This document shows, piece after piece, positions 7,086-15,032 of a stretch of 20,085 bases of DNA. A model generated the notes under the pieces. It was given only the letters and a program-made list of their open reading frames with translations, ran no database searches and was not told where the DNA came from. The DNA comes from Rhodococcus rhodnii. Lineage in GTDB: Bacteria > Actinomycetota > Actinomycetes > Mycobacteriales > Pseudonocardiaceae. The stretch covers positions 1 through 20,085 of the forward strand of contig JOAA01000071.1 in NCBI GenBank assembly GCA_000720375.1, read 5' to 3'. The position numbers and the translations under genes were made by a program. Each line of letters starts with the position of its first letter. Position 1 is the first letter of the stretch.

Positions 7086-7114
7086 TTGATCTGCGCGTGC
7101 GGCGAGGTTATGTT
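7086..7114 (+). promoter_or_regulatory. Putative promoter of the GH43 gene
   Basis: TTGATC (7086–7091) and TATGTT (7109–7114) are separated by 17 bases, a good vegetative-sigma arrangement. Transcription would start near 7121, leaving a leader of about 34 bases before the start codon at 7155. Confidence 0.5.
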
Positions 7115-7124
7115 AGCGCTCACT
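7110..7124. promoter_or_regulatory. LacI-family-type operator, promoter-proximal site
   Basis: ATGTTAGCGCTCACT repeats the left half of the upstream operator (ATGTTAGCG) with a degenerate right half. It overlaps the proposed -10 box and start point, the position expected for direct repression. The two sites are about 87 bases apart, roughly eight helical turns, so looping is possible. Confidence 0.5.
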
Positions 7125-7154
7125 TTGAACAACGGAGTTCAGCGGAGGGCCGGC

Positions 7155-10100
7155 ATGTTCCCTGCTCGTTCGACGACGGTCTGGCGCAGACCGCTCACGG
7201 CGATCCTCGGCGTCCTGGCCCTCACGGCGTCGTTCTTAGGCGTCACGGCAACCCCCGGCGCGGCTGCGACGCTCGACCAAGGGCTGGTCGTCCGCTACGA
7301 CCTCACACAGAGTTCCGGCAACGCCGTGACCGACACGTCCGGCAACGGCCGGAACGGCACGCTGAGCGGTGACGCGACCTGGCAGGGCGCCGAAGGACTG
7401 AGCCTCGGCGGCGCGAACGGCCACGTTCGCCTGCCCGACGACATCATGCGCGGGCTCACGGACATCTCCGTCTCCGTCCAGGTCAACGTCGCCACCGACC
7501 AGGGCACCCCTTACTTCATCTGGGGACTCGGCAACACACTGAACGGCGTCGGCAACGGCTACCTGTTCACCACGGGCGACCAGTTCCGCACCTCGATCGC
7601 GACCGGCGACTGGTCGACCGAGCAGACGGTCGCCTCGGGTCGCAACCTCGCGCGCGGCAGCTGGCGCACGCTCACCTACACCCTCGCCGGCGGCGTCGCC
7701 ATCCTGTACGAGGACGGCATCGAGGTGGCTCGCAAGACCGACGTGACGATCACCCCGGGCGCGATCGGCGACGGCACCACAACCGCGAACTACCTGGGCC
7801 GTTCCGTGTACACCGCGGACAAGTACCTCAAGGGACTCGTCCGCGACTTCCGCATCTACGACCGTGCCGTGACCGCGGACGAGGCCCGCGCGCTCGGCGA
7901 GCGGACCGCGGCGGGCCGGGCAGCTGCCGACGCCGCGGCACTCGATCTCGGCAACACGTCCGCTGTCACAGAGAACCTCGCCCTGCCAGTGAAAGGTGCG
8001 GGTGGCTCCACGATCTCCTGGTCCTCCAGCAACCCTGCCGTGGTGTCGGCAAAGGGTGTGGTCACCCGACCGGCTCCGGGTGCCGGCAATGCGACGGTGA
8101 CGTTGACCGCGACCGTCTCCTACGCGGGTCACGCCGCGACGCGCACGTTCACCGTCACGGTGCTCGAGGACATCACAGACCGGCAGAAGGTCGCGAACGC
8201 GTTGCGAGACATCGTGATCTGGGACCAGGACGCGGTTCGCGGCAACATCACGCTGCCGACCAAGGGCGCCCGCGACGTCACGCTCACGTGGTACAGCGAC
8301 GACCCGCGCGTGGTCAGCGCGTCCGGTGTGGTGACCCGGCCGCCATACGGATCGAAGCCCCGCAAGGCACATCTGTGGGTGCGTGCTTCGAAGGGATACG
8401 CGAGCGGCGGCCGTGACTTCACGCTCACGGTGCTGCCATTGCCGAAGCAGGAAGCGCGCGAGGGATACATGTTCGCGTACTTCACCGGTGAGGCCACACA
8501 GGACACCGAGCAGGTGCATTTCGCTGTCAGCCGTGGGAACGACCCACTGCACTGGGATGAGCTCAACGGCGGCCGCCCCGTGCTGCGGTCGCAGTACGGC
8601 GAGACCGGGGTGCGCGACCCGTTCATCATTCGCAGCCCCGAAGGCGACAAGTTCTATCTCATCGCGACCGACCTGCAGATCAACGACGGACGCGGATGGG
8701 ACCAGGCGCAGCGGCACGGCAGCAAGTACCTGGAGATCTGGGAGTCGACCGACCTCGTTACGTGGTCGGACCAGCGGCACGTCCGCGTGTCGCCTGACAC
8801 GGCCGGTATGACGTGGGCGCCGGAAGCGACCTACGACCCGGCCATCGGCGCCTATGTCGTCTACTGGGCCACGAGCCCCTACGCGGTCGACGATGTGGAC
8901 CACACTGGTTCGACCTACCCGCGGATGATGTACTCGACCACCCGCGACTTCCGGACGTTCACCGAGCCGAAAGTCTGGAACGACCCCGGCCGGGGCGTCA
9001 TCGACTCCACCGTCATCAAGGACGGCGATTACTACTACCGCCTCACCACCGACGAGAAGGTCATCGGATCCTGCACCCGTGACATCGTGCTCGAGCGTTC
9101 GAAGGACCTGCGTGCCGTGGACCTGCCGACCACGAACCCACGTAAGTGGGAGCTGGTCGACGACTGCATCCGCACTAGCCTTGGCACGGACTGGGTTGAA
9201 GGCCCGACTGTGTTCAAGTCCAACGACGGCACCAAGTTCTACGCCTTCATGGACGAGACACCGCGCCGCGGATACATCCCGTTCGTCACCGACTCCCTGT
9301 CGAACCCGAACTGGCAGATCCCGGCGGACTACCAGCTACCGGCCCGCCCACGCCACGGCACGGTCCTGCCTGTCACAAAGGCCGAACTGGCCCGGCTACG
9401 CCAGGGCCCGCCGCCGATGACCGCCAACAGGAACGGTGTCATTGCCGACTACGACCTCACCACCGGCTCGGGCACAACGGTCGCGGACCGCTCCGGGAAC
9501 GGCCGCAACGCCGTGCTCCACGGTGATGTCGCCCGTTCGTCGGACGGTCTCACCTTTGGCGGCAAAGACGGTTACGTGCATCTGCCGAACAACCTCATGA
9601 CCGGACTCAACGAGATCACCGTGTCCGCGCGGGTCTGGGTGGACCCAGGCCAGCAGACGCCGTACTTCCTGTTCAACCTCGGCAACAGCACGAACAACGC
9701 CGGAAACGGCTACCTCTTCGCCACCGGGGACGCCTACCGGGCGGCCATCGCGTCCGGCGACTGGTCGACCGAACGCAACGCCAGCAGCGGACGAAATCTG
9801 GCCCGAGGCACCTGGCACACACTGACGTACACGCTTTCCGGTGGAACAGCACGACTCTACGACAACGGAACCGAAGTGGCCCGTGTGGACGGTGTCACGA
9901 CCAAGCCGGGTGATCTCGGCGGCGGCATCACGACGTCGAACTACATCGGCCGGTCCGCATACGCAACCGACAAGTACTTCAAGGGCAAGATGGGCGGCTT
10001 CACCGTGTGGAACCGCGGCCTGACCACGTCGGAGATCCTGGGGCTACCGGGCAACGAGACGGCCGTCAGCTCGGTGCGGCTCGACGCACTGAAGGTGCCC

Positions 10101-11186
10101 GCGGTCATCGACAGCCAGGCCGGGACCATCGTCCTGCCCGTCAAACCCGGTACGAACCTGCGTCGCCTGGCCCCTCAACTCGAGGTCGCGGACCGCGCGA
10201 AAGTGTGGCCCCGCAACGGATCGTGGCAGGACTTCACGAAACCTGTGACCTACACAGTCACGGGAGCCGACCGGAGCAAGCGCACCTGGACGGTACGTGC
10301 GGCGGTCATGAACAGCCCTGTCCTGCCCGGCTTCAACGCCGACCCCAACATCGTCAAATTCGGCGACACCTACTACATCTACGCCACCACCGACGGCTTT
10401 CCCGGTTGGTCGAGCACCTCGTTCGACGCGTGGTCGAGCAAGGACCTCGTGCACTGGACCAGACATCCGGGAATCCTCGACCTTGGCCCCGGGGTGTCCT
10501 GGGCAGACAGCCGGGCATGGGCCCCGGGCATCATCTCGAAGAACGGCAAGTACTACTTCTACTTCTGCGCCGACGCGAAGATCGGCGTCGCGGTGGCCGA
10601 CTCCCCCACCGGCCCGTTCACCGACGCGTTGGGCAAACCACTCATCGCAGCGAACCCGACCGGCGGCGGCCAGCCCATCGACCCCGCGGTCTTCACCGAC
10701 GACGACGGCCAGAACTACCTGTACTGGGGCAACGGCGAGGCCTACGTGGTGCCGCTGAACGCCGACATGATCTCGTTCGACGCCACGAAGATCAAACGGA
10801 TCACCGGGCTGGACGGGTTCCGCGAAGGCCTGTTCATGACCAAACGTGCCGGCACCTACCACCTCACCTGGTCGATCGACGACACCGGCAGCGAGAACTA
10901 CCGCGTCGGCTACGCGACCGCCACGAGCCCAATGCTCGACGGCCTCACCCAACGCGGCGTCATCCTCGAGAAGAACCCGTCACTCGGCATCCTCGGCACC
11001 GGACACCACAGCATCGTCCAGGTCCCGGGAACCGACGACTGGTACATCGCCTACCACCGCTTCGCCATCCCCGGCGGTGACGGCACCCATCGCGAGGTGA
11101 CCATCGACCGCCTGCGCTTCAACGCGGACGGCACGATGGCCAAAGTCGTGCCGACGCTCGAAAGCATCACCCCGCTGGCGAAATGA
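7155..11186 (+). CDS. Secreted multidomain glycoside hydrolase with two GH43 domains
   Basis: The 1343-residue product starts at ATG 7155 after GGAGGG; its signal peptide ends near PGAAA (about residue 37). Domains in order are LamG 1 (about 44–251), two Ig-like aBig_2 repeats (256–338 and 342–427, with the ISWSSSNPAVVSAKGVVTRP theme), GH43 domain 1 (436–755), LamG 2 (762–965, very like LamG 1), a Big-like linker (970–1050) and GH43 domain 2 (1054–1332). The expected five-blade propeller catalytic acids are visible in both: Asp488, Asp617 and Glu682 in the first; Asp1063, Asp1176 and Glu1224 in the second. GH43 enzymes cleave arabinofuranosyl, xylosyl or arabinan linkages; exact substrates cannot be read here. 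The gene stands alone behind LacI-type operators, so induction by sugars is likely. Confidence 0.92.
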   Translation: MFPARSTTVWRRPLTAILGVLALTASFLGVTATPGAAATLDQGLVVRYDLTQSSGNAVTDTSGNGRNGTLSGDATWQGAEGLSLGGANGHVRLPDDIMRGLTDISVSVQVNVATDQGTPYFIWGLGNTLNGVGNGYLFTTGDQFRTSIATGDWSTEQTVASGRNLARGSWRTLTYTLAGGVAILYEDGIEVARKTDVTITPGAIGDGTTTANYLGRSVYTADKYLKGLVRDFRIYDRAVTADEARALGERTAAGRAAADAAALDLGNTSAVTENLALPVKGAGGSTISWSSSNPAVVSAKGVVTRPAPGAGNATVTLTATVSYAGHAATRTFTVTVLEDITDRQKVANALRDIVIWDQDAVRGNITLPTKGARDVTLTWYSDDPRVVSASGVVTRPPYGSKPRKAHLWVRASKGYASGGRDFTLTVLPLPKQEAREGYMFAYFTGEATQDTEQVHFAVSRGNDPLHWDELNGGRPVLRSQYGETGVRDPFIIRSPEGDKFYLIATDLQINDGRGWDQAQRHGSKYLEIWESTDLVTWSDQRHVRVSPDTAGMTWAPEATYDPAIGAYVVYWATSPYAVDDVDHTGSTYPRMMYSTTRDFRTFTEPKVWNDPGRGVIDSTVIKDGDYYYRLTTDEKVIGSCTRDIVLERSKDLRAVDLPTTNPRKWELVDDCIRTSLGTDWVEGPTVFKSNDGTKFYAFMDETPRRGYIPFVTDSLSNPNWQIPADYQLPARPRHGTVLPVTKAELARLRQGPPPMTANRNGVIADYDLTTGSGTTVADRSGNGRNAVLHGDVARSSDGLTFGGKDGYVHLPNNLMTGLNEITVSARVWVDPGQQTPYFLFNLGNSTNNAGNGYLFATGDAYRAAIASGDWSTERNASSGRNLARGTWHTLTYTLSGGTARLYDNGTEVARVDGVTTKPGDLGGGITTSNYIGRSAYATDKYFKGKMGGFTVWNRGLTTSEILGLPGNETAVSSVRLDALKVPAVIDSQAGTIVLPVKPGTNLRRLAPQLEVADRAKVWPRNGSWQDFTKPVTYTVTGADRSKRTWTVRAAVMNSPVLPGFNADPNIVKFGDTYYIYATTDGFPGWSSTSFDAWSSKDLVHWTRHPGILDLGPGVSWADSRAWAPGIISKNGKYYFYFCADAKIGVAVADSPTGPFTDALGKPLIAANPTGGGQPIDPAVFTDDDGQNYLYWGNGEAYVVPLNADMISFDATKIKRITGLDGFREGLFMTKRAGTYHLTWSIDDTGSENYRVGYATATSPMLDGLTQRGVILEKNPSLGILGTGHHSIVQVPGTDDWYIAYHRFAIPGGDGTHREVTIDRLRFNADGTMAKVVPTLESITPLAK

Positions 11187-11197
11187 TGGCGGTCGTC

Positions 11198-11216
11198 ATC
11201 ACGGCCCCGACGTGAT
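11198..11216 (+). terminator. Weak hairpin after the GH43 gene
   Basis: ATCACG pairs with CGTGAT across a 7-base loop, 11 bases after the stop codon. The 6-bp stem and lack of a T-run make this a modest terminator candidate. Confidence 0.3.
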
Positions 11217-11446
11217 TCGATCGTCACCCATTCCGTGGCCGCATGGGCGCCGCCGCCTGTCCTGGTCGAGAATGCGGTAACCCGGTTCGACCTGGGCGAT
11301 CGTGACGTTCAATGATCGGCGGTCGTGTCTGTCCGTCTGGCCTTGCGCTTGCCGAAAACCTCATCCGTGCTGGTCAACTCCTGTCCGCGTCGGCACCAGT
11401 TCCGTCGGCCCTCAGGGCTCGGATCACCACGGCAGGGTGATCGGCC

Positions 11447-11602
11447 GTGTTACTGCGACTGGCCTACCTCGGCCTGACCAACACCTTCGCCATGCTCCGT
11501 CTGCTCCCGATGAGCAAACAGGACAAAGACATCGAGATCCTCGCGTTGCGGCACCAGATCGGAATACTCTGCCAAAGCCGATCACCGATCCAGCCCAGAT
11601 CA
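11447..11602 (+). pseudogene. Internally deleted integrase-type transposase copy
   Basis: From GTG 11447 the reading is VLLRLAYLGLTNTFAMLRLL then PMSKQDKDIEILALRHQI, the standard N-terminus of the same integrase-core transposase type seen at 5588–5956 and 6899–6985. At about 11568 it jumps, out of frame, to DNA encoding LPKPITDPAQIS, which matches LPEPITDPAQIT near that family's C-terminus. The shared DNA is 33 of 34 bases between 11569–11602 and 5855–5888. Nearly the whole gene is therefore deleted between the two ends. Confidence 0.7.
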
Positions 11603-11604
11603 GC

Positions 11605-11829
11605 CAACAGGTCTTCGCCGTAGTCTTCGAGCGTGACGACCAGAGCGATGCCATGATCGCGGCGTGGGGTATGTCCTTCGATGAGCACGCTTACATGGTG
11701 AAGACCAGCGGCGACAGCCAATACTTCTTGACTGACGCCGACAACGCTCTGAACTACGTTCACAGGACGGCCAACGCCACGCCGAATCTGGTCTGGGCTA
11801 ACCCCGAAGCGACTGCTTCCGAGGACTAG
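11605..11829 (+). pseudogene. Small hypothetical protein, 5' end replaced by the transposase scar
   Basis: In one frame the DNA encodes QVFAVVFERDDQSDAMIAAW, then GMSFDEHAYMVKTSGDSQYF and LTDADNALNYVHRTANATPN, ending LVWANPEATASED. The residue mix looks like genuine protein, with a compact alpha/beta pattern, but I cannot name a family. The reading is continuous with transposase C-terminal sequence upstream, so the native start is gone. A start at ATG 11653 would still give a 58-residue product, and the upstream open frame could give a fusion. It may be dead or expressed as a short form. Confidence 0.4.
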
Positions 11830-11965
11830 CCCTCTCACGGACCACGCCAAGATCTGCACCGTCGGCGATGACGAAGCGTTCATGGCTCCGTCATCGCCGA
11901 CTGCTACCCACAAGAACACACGACAAGCCGTCACTTTTGTTGCACCACACAGGGTCCGCAGCGTC

Positions 11966-12637
11966 ATGTGGGGCTCCGTACCCGAGCCCAACCGCCCTTC
12001 GTTCCTACGCAGCAGACTCGGAGCCAAGCTCCGCCGGATGCGGGAAACGGCAAACCTCACGTTGGACGAAGCCGCGCCCCTGTTGGACATGAAGCGGAGC
12101 GCGTTGCACCGCATCGAATCGGGCGAGACCAAGACACACACGCACTTGGCCCGTTCGATGATGGATGCCTACGACTGTCGCGATCCCACGTTGATCGACG
12201 AAGTCCGCAAAGCCCTTGAACGGCCGTGGTACCAAGCACATGGCGCGCGAAGCCGGTACCACGTCGATGTCGAGACCGAGGCCGCATTTGTGTGCGACTT
12301 CTCGACCCTTGTCGTGCCTAAGCTACTCCAAACTTCCCGCCGATGGTCAGAGTCCTTGCGCAGCAGCAGGAGCGTTCACGCTCATGGCGTCTTCGATCAT
12401 CTGTGGCGCCAGGCGCTCGGCGAGGCCGAGTCGATCGAGGTGATAGAGCCCGCCCTAGCGGAAACACACCAACCATCAGTGCCGATCGCCGACGCCGATC
12501 ACGTGCGTCACTCATCCTTCGACGAAGACATCGAAAAAGGCTCAAAGTGCTCAGAACACCCCTCACCCTCGCCTGTGGACGATGGTTTCGTCTCAGCTCG
12601 AGGGCGTGACACTGACAGCAATCGCGGCGCCGAGTAA
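11966..12637 (+). CDS. XRE-family regulator with internally deleted DUF5753 domain
   Basis: Residues 13–70 form an XRE helix-turn-helix (LGAKLRRMRETANLTLDEAA, then LDMKRSALHRIESGE). Next comes the start of DUF5753 (WYQ...ETEAAFVCDFSTLVVPKLLQT, 88–123). About 20 residues later the sequence reads VFDHLWRQALGEAESIEVIE (142–161), which matches the extreme C-terminus of DUF5753 (FDHLxxxALSPxES). The middle of the domain, normally over 100 residues, is missing, yet the frame stays open. The last 55 or so residues look like read-through. Such regulators normally pair with a small DUF397 gene; none is visible here. ATG 11966 is the best start, though no strong ribosome site precedes it and an in-frame start at 11882 exists. 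Confidence 0.6.
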   Translation: MWGSVPEPNRPSFLRSRLGAKLRRMRETANLTLDEAAPLLDMKRSALHRIESGETKTHTHLARSMMDAYDCRDPTLIDEVRKALERPWYQAHGARSRYHVDVETEAAFVCDFSTLVVPKLLQTSRRWSESLRSSRSVHAHGVFDHLWRQALGEAESIEVIEPALAETHQPSVPIADADHVRHSSFDEDIEKGSKCSEHPSPSPVDDGFVSARGRDTDSNRGAE

Positions 12638-13125
12638 GAGGAAGGGGCCCGCAGGAATTTGGCGGTTCCGCGCACGGCGATCGGCCAGTCAAAGCACGAG
12701 CCATGCCGCTCCGGCCGAGCACCAGCCAAGCAACACGCCGAACTGCTGCTCGGAGCGCGAGCGTCCTTCCGGTGGAAGCGCACTGGTTTCCTCGCCCGGT
12801 GTGGCTTCGTCCGAGCAAACCGGAAACTTCGGGCAGGAGTCCTTTGTGCGACCCGGTCAACCGGCGGGGTCGGTTCCGGCCAGGTAGCGGGTCGTTCCAG
12901 ACATCCGGCAGCTGGGACACCAGGCCAGCATCCACAATACTTGTGTCATGGCGTTCCGGGAAGACACCGCAGCGAAACGAGGTTTGCCTTCTCGGCCGAC
13001 GATGTCCGTTACCGCGCAAGAAGTTCCTCGGATGTCGCGAACGATTCGGTCTGTGCGGAAGTGAGTTGAGCCACTGACGCACTCGACCACGACCATCCGG
13101 CCCAACTGACGTCCCAGGAGACAAC
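12638..13125. other. Intergenic stretch, no gene recognised
   Basis: Several short frames are open on both strands because of high GC, but none resembles a known family. The only structure found is the first copy of a diverged repeat (12863–12938) and the GGAG ribosome site serving the next gene. Confidence 0.5.
12863..12938. repeat. Diverged repeat, copy 1
   Basis: By hand alignment 55 of 76 bases match 13605–13680 with no gaps. The best-kept parts are CCGGCAGCTG and ATCCACAAT. It ends 188 bases before the GlsB-type start codon. Confidence 0.6.
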
Positions 13126-13395
13126 GTGGCCATTTCCGGCATCTTCAGCGCACTCGTCATCGGTTTGATCATCGGTGCACTGGGCAGGCTGATCGTGCCA
13201 GGCAAGCAACGCATTCCGATCTGGCTGACCATCCTGATCGGCATCGTCGCCGCGCTGATCGGCACATTCGCCGCCAATGCACTCGGCGTGGGCGACACCC
13301 GCGGCATCGACTGGATCGAGCTGATCATCCAGATCGCCCTCGCCGCCGGTGGAGTCAGCCTGGCGGCCCGGATGTACGTCCGCAGGCACCTCTGA
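13126..13395 (+). CDS. GlsB/YeaQ/YmgE family membrane protein
   Basis: The 89-residue product is a transglycosylase-associated (PF04226-type) small membrane protein with three hydrophobic segments (about 4–21, 31–51, 63–82). It shows the Gly-rich family features IIGALGRLIVPGKQ and LIGIVAALIGTFAANALG. Members are often stress-induced; their biochemical role is unknown. The GTG start at 13126 follows CAGGAGACAAC, a good ribosome site. The gene has no overlapping neighbour and is followed by about 390 bases without a gene. Confidence 0.9.
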   Translation: MAISGIFSALVIGLIIGALGRLIVPGKQRIPIWLTILIGIVAALIGTFAANALGVGDTRGIDWIELIIQIALAAGGVSLAARMYVRRHL

Positions 13396-13789
13396 CCGCA
13401 CACCCGAGCCCGCGCGGTGGGCGTTGCCCCCTCGACGACGCCTACCGCGCAACCTGCAGAAGTGTCCTACGTCCGTGTTGTCCTGATGCGGGCATAGGAC
13501 TGCTTGCTTGTCACCGCACTGTGCGCCGGTCTTCTGGTGCCGACCGGCACAACCGCCACAGTGGACACCACGGAAGACGGGTCGGGCACGGGGCTCGGCC
13601 GATTGGCGGGGGTGATTCCAGCCGGGTGGCCGGTTGTTCCGGACGCCCGGCAGCTGAGATCAACGCGAAGAATCCACAATGCTGGAACACGGCACTCGTT
13701 GAGCACACGGATCGGACTCCCACGGTTCGCCGGGATGTGCACAACGCCGCATCAGACTTAATTCAACCGTCCAAAGAGGAGACCTTCTC
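13396..13789. other. Intergenic stretch before spo0M
   Basis: No protein family is recognisable. It carries the second copy of the diverged repeat (13605–13680) and the AGAGGAG ribosome site of the next gene. Confidence 0.5.
13605..13680. repeat. Diverged repeat, copy 2
   Basis: Same orientation as copy 1 and 742 bases downstream of it. It ends 110 bases before the spo0M start codon. Confidence 0.6.
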
Positions 13790-14878
13790 ATGTTCAGTCG
13801 AATGCTGAGCGCCTTCGGCATCGGTGGCCCGTCCGTCGACACCGTGCTGGACTCGTCGCACGCCGTGCCCGGCCAGCCGATCACCGGGCAGGTCCGCATC
13901 CAGGGCGGCAGCTCGGACGCCGAGATCAGCCAGATCGTGCTGTCCCTCGTCACCCAGGTCGAGGCCGAGCGTGGCGGTTTCGGCGGCTTCGGCGGCGATG
14001 ACGAGCACCACGGTGGCGACACGGAGTTCTTCCGGATGGTCGTGCAGCAGGGGCTGCGGGTGCCGGCGGGTCAGCTGGTCTCGATCCCGTTCCAGCTGCC
14101 GGTGCCGTGGGAGACGCCGATCACCGCGGTCGGCGGTGCGGCCCTGCCGGGGTTGAGCGTGGGTGTGCGCACCGAACTGCTCGTCGCGGGCGCACCCGAC
14201 AAGGGCGATCTCGACCCGGTCCTGGTCGGTCCGCTGCCCTCGCAGGACAAGGTGCTGGACGCGTTCGGGCAGCTGGGGTTCTCGTTCCGCGGCGCCGGCG
14301 TCGAGGCCGGGCGACTGCCCGGTGTGCCGCACGAGTTCGGCTTCTACCAGGAGCTCGAGTTCTTCCCGCCGGCCCAGTTCGCGGGCAGGGTGAACCAGGT
14401 CGAGCTGACCTTCGTGGCCAACGCCAACGAGTTGCACGTGATCCTCGATGCCGACAGGCGCCGCGGTGGGTTCTCGTCGGGTGGCGACACCTCCGGCCAT
14501 CTCCGGCTGTCCCACCAGGAGGCGCAGGCCACCAACTGGGCCGCAGCCATCAGCGACTGGCTCACGCAGGTCGCCGAGCGCGGCCTGACGAACCCCGCGT
14601 TCGGCGGGGCTCACAACCCGGCGTTCGGCGGCCAGAACGGCCACAACCCCGCCTTCGGCGGACAGCCGGGCTTCGGCGGACAGCCAGGCTACAGTGGACA
14701 GCCGGGCTACGGTGGCCGCGGCTACGACCACGACGACTACCACCAGCAAGGTCAACGGCGCAGGCCGGGCATGGGCGGCATGCTCGCCGCCGGTGCGGCC
14801 GGTGCCGCCGGCGGCGTGCTCGGCGGCATGGCGCTCGGCAGCATGGCCGAGGAGTTCTTCGGCGACGACGAGGGATGA
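13790..14878 (+). CDS. spo0M: Spo0M-type sporulation control protein, with glycine-rich tail
   Basis: Residues 1–245 match Spo0M, an arrestin-like beta-sandwich protein: the N-terminal SxxxxGxGGPSVDTVLD start, PGQPITGQVRIQGG, VSIPFQLPVPWETPIT and the GVRTELLVAG block. Spo0M affects sporulation in Bacillus; in actinomycetes its role is poorly defined. From about residue 266 a low-complexity region repeats NPAFGG three times, then QPGFGG, QPGYSG and QPGYGG. A hydrophobic Gly/Ala stretch follows (MLAAGAAGAAGGVLGGMALG) and an acidic end (EEFFGDDEG). The Gly/Ala segment resembles a glycine zipper and may insert in membrane or oligomerise. AGAGGAG lies ahead of ATG 13790. A strong hairpin terminator follows the stop. 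Confidence 0.88.
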   Translation: MFSRMLSAFGIGGPSVDTVLDSSHAVPGQPITGQVRIQGGSSDAEISQIVLSLVTQVEAERGGFGGFGGDDEHHGGDTEFFRMVVQQGLRVPAGQLVSIPFQLPVPWETPITAVGGAALPGLSVGVRTELLVAGAPDKGDLDPVLVGPLPSQDKVLDAFGQLGFSFRGAGVEAGRLPGVPHEFGFYQELEFFPPAQFAGRVNQVELTFVANANELHVILDADRRRGGFSSGGDTSGHLRLSHQEAQATNWAAAISDWLTQVAERGLTNPAFGGAHNPAFGGQNGHNPAFGGQPGFGGQPGYSGQPGYGGRGYDHDDYHQQGQRRRPGMGGMLAAGAAGAAGGVLGGMALGSMAEEFFGDDEG

Positions 14879-14898
14879 CCCGGCCTCACAACGAAACC

Positions 14899-14936
14899 TG
14901 CGTGACAGGCGTCGCCCACGGGACGCCTGTCACGCA
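14899..14936 (+). terminator. Strong intrinsic terminator after spo0M
   Basis: TGCGTGACAGGCGTC pairs perfectly over 15 bp with GACGCCTGTCACGCA across an 8-base loop, and CCTTT follows. It separates spo0M from the esterase unit. Confidence 0.85.
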
Positions 14937-15032
14937 CCTTTCTGCTGAGACAGCAGACCACTTCCAACCGTGGGATAGTGTCCACTGAGGACTTGCTCCC
15001 CGGAGCGATACCGAGGACTCGGCGAGGAACGG

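Noticed and set aside
8000..8440. Possible tandem DNA repeat in the GH43 gene
   Set aside because: The similarity is at protein level between two Ig-like domains; there is no exact DNA repeat.
7236..8903. Long minus-strand open frame (555 codons) opposite the GH43 gene
   Set aside because: It is a mirror of the GC-rich third positions of the real gene; its translation is Arg/Val/Gly-rich with no recognisable domain.
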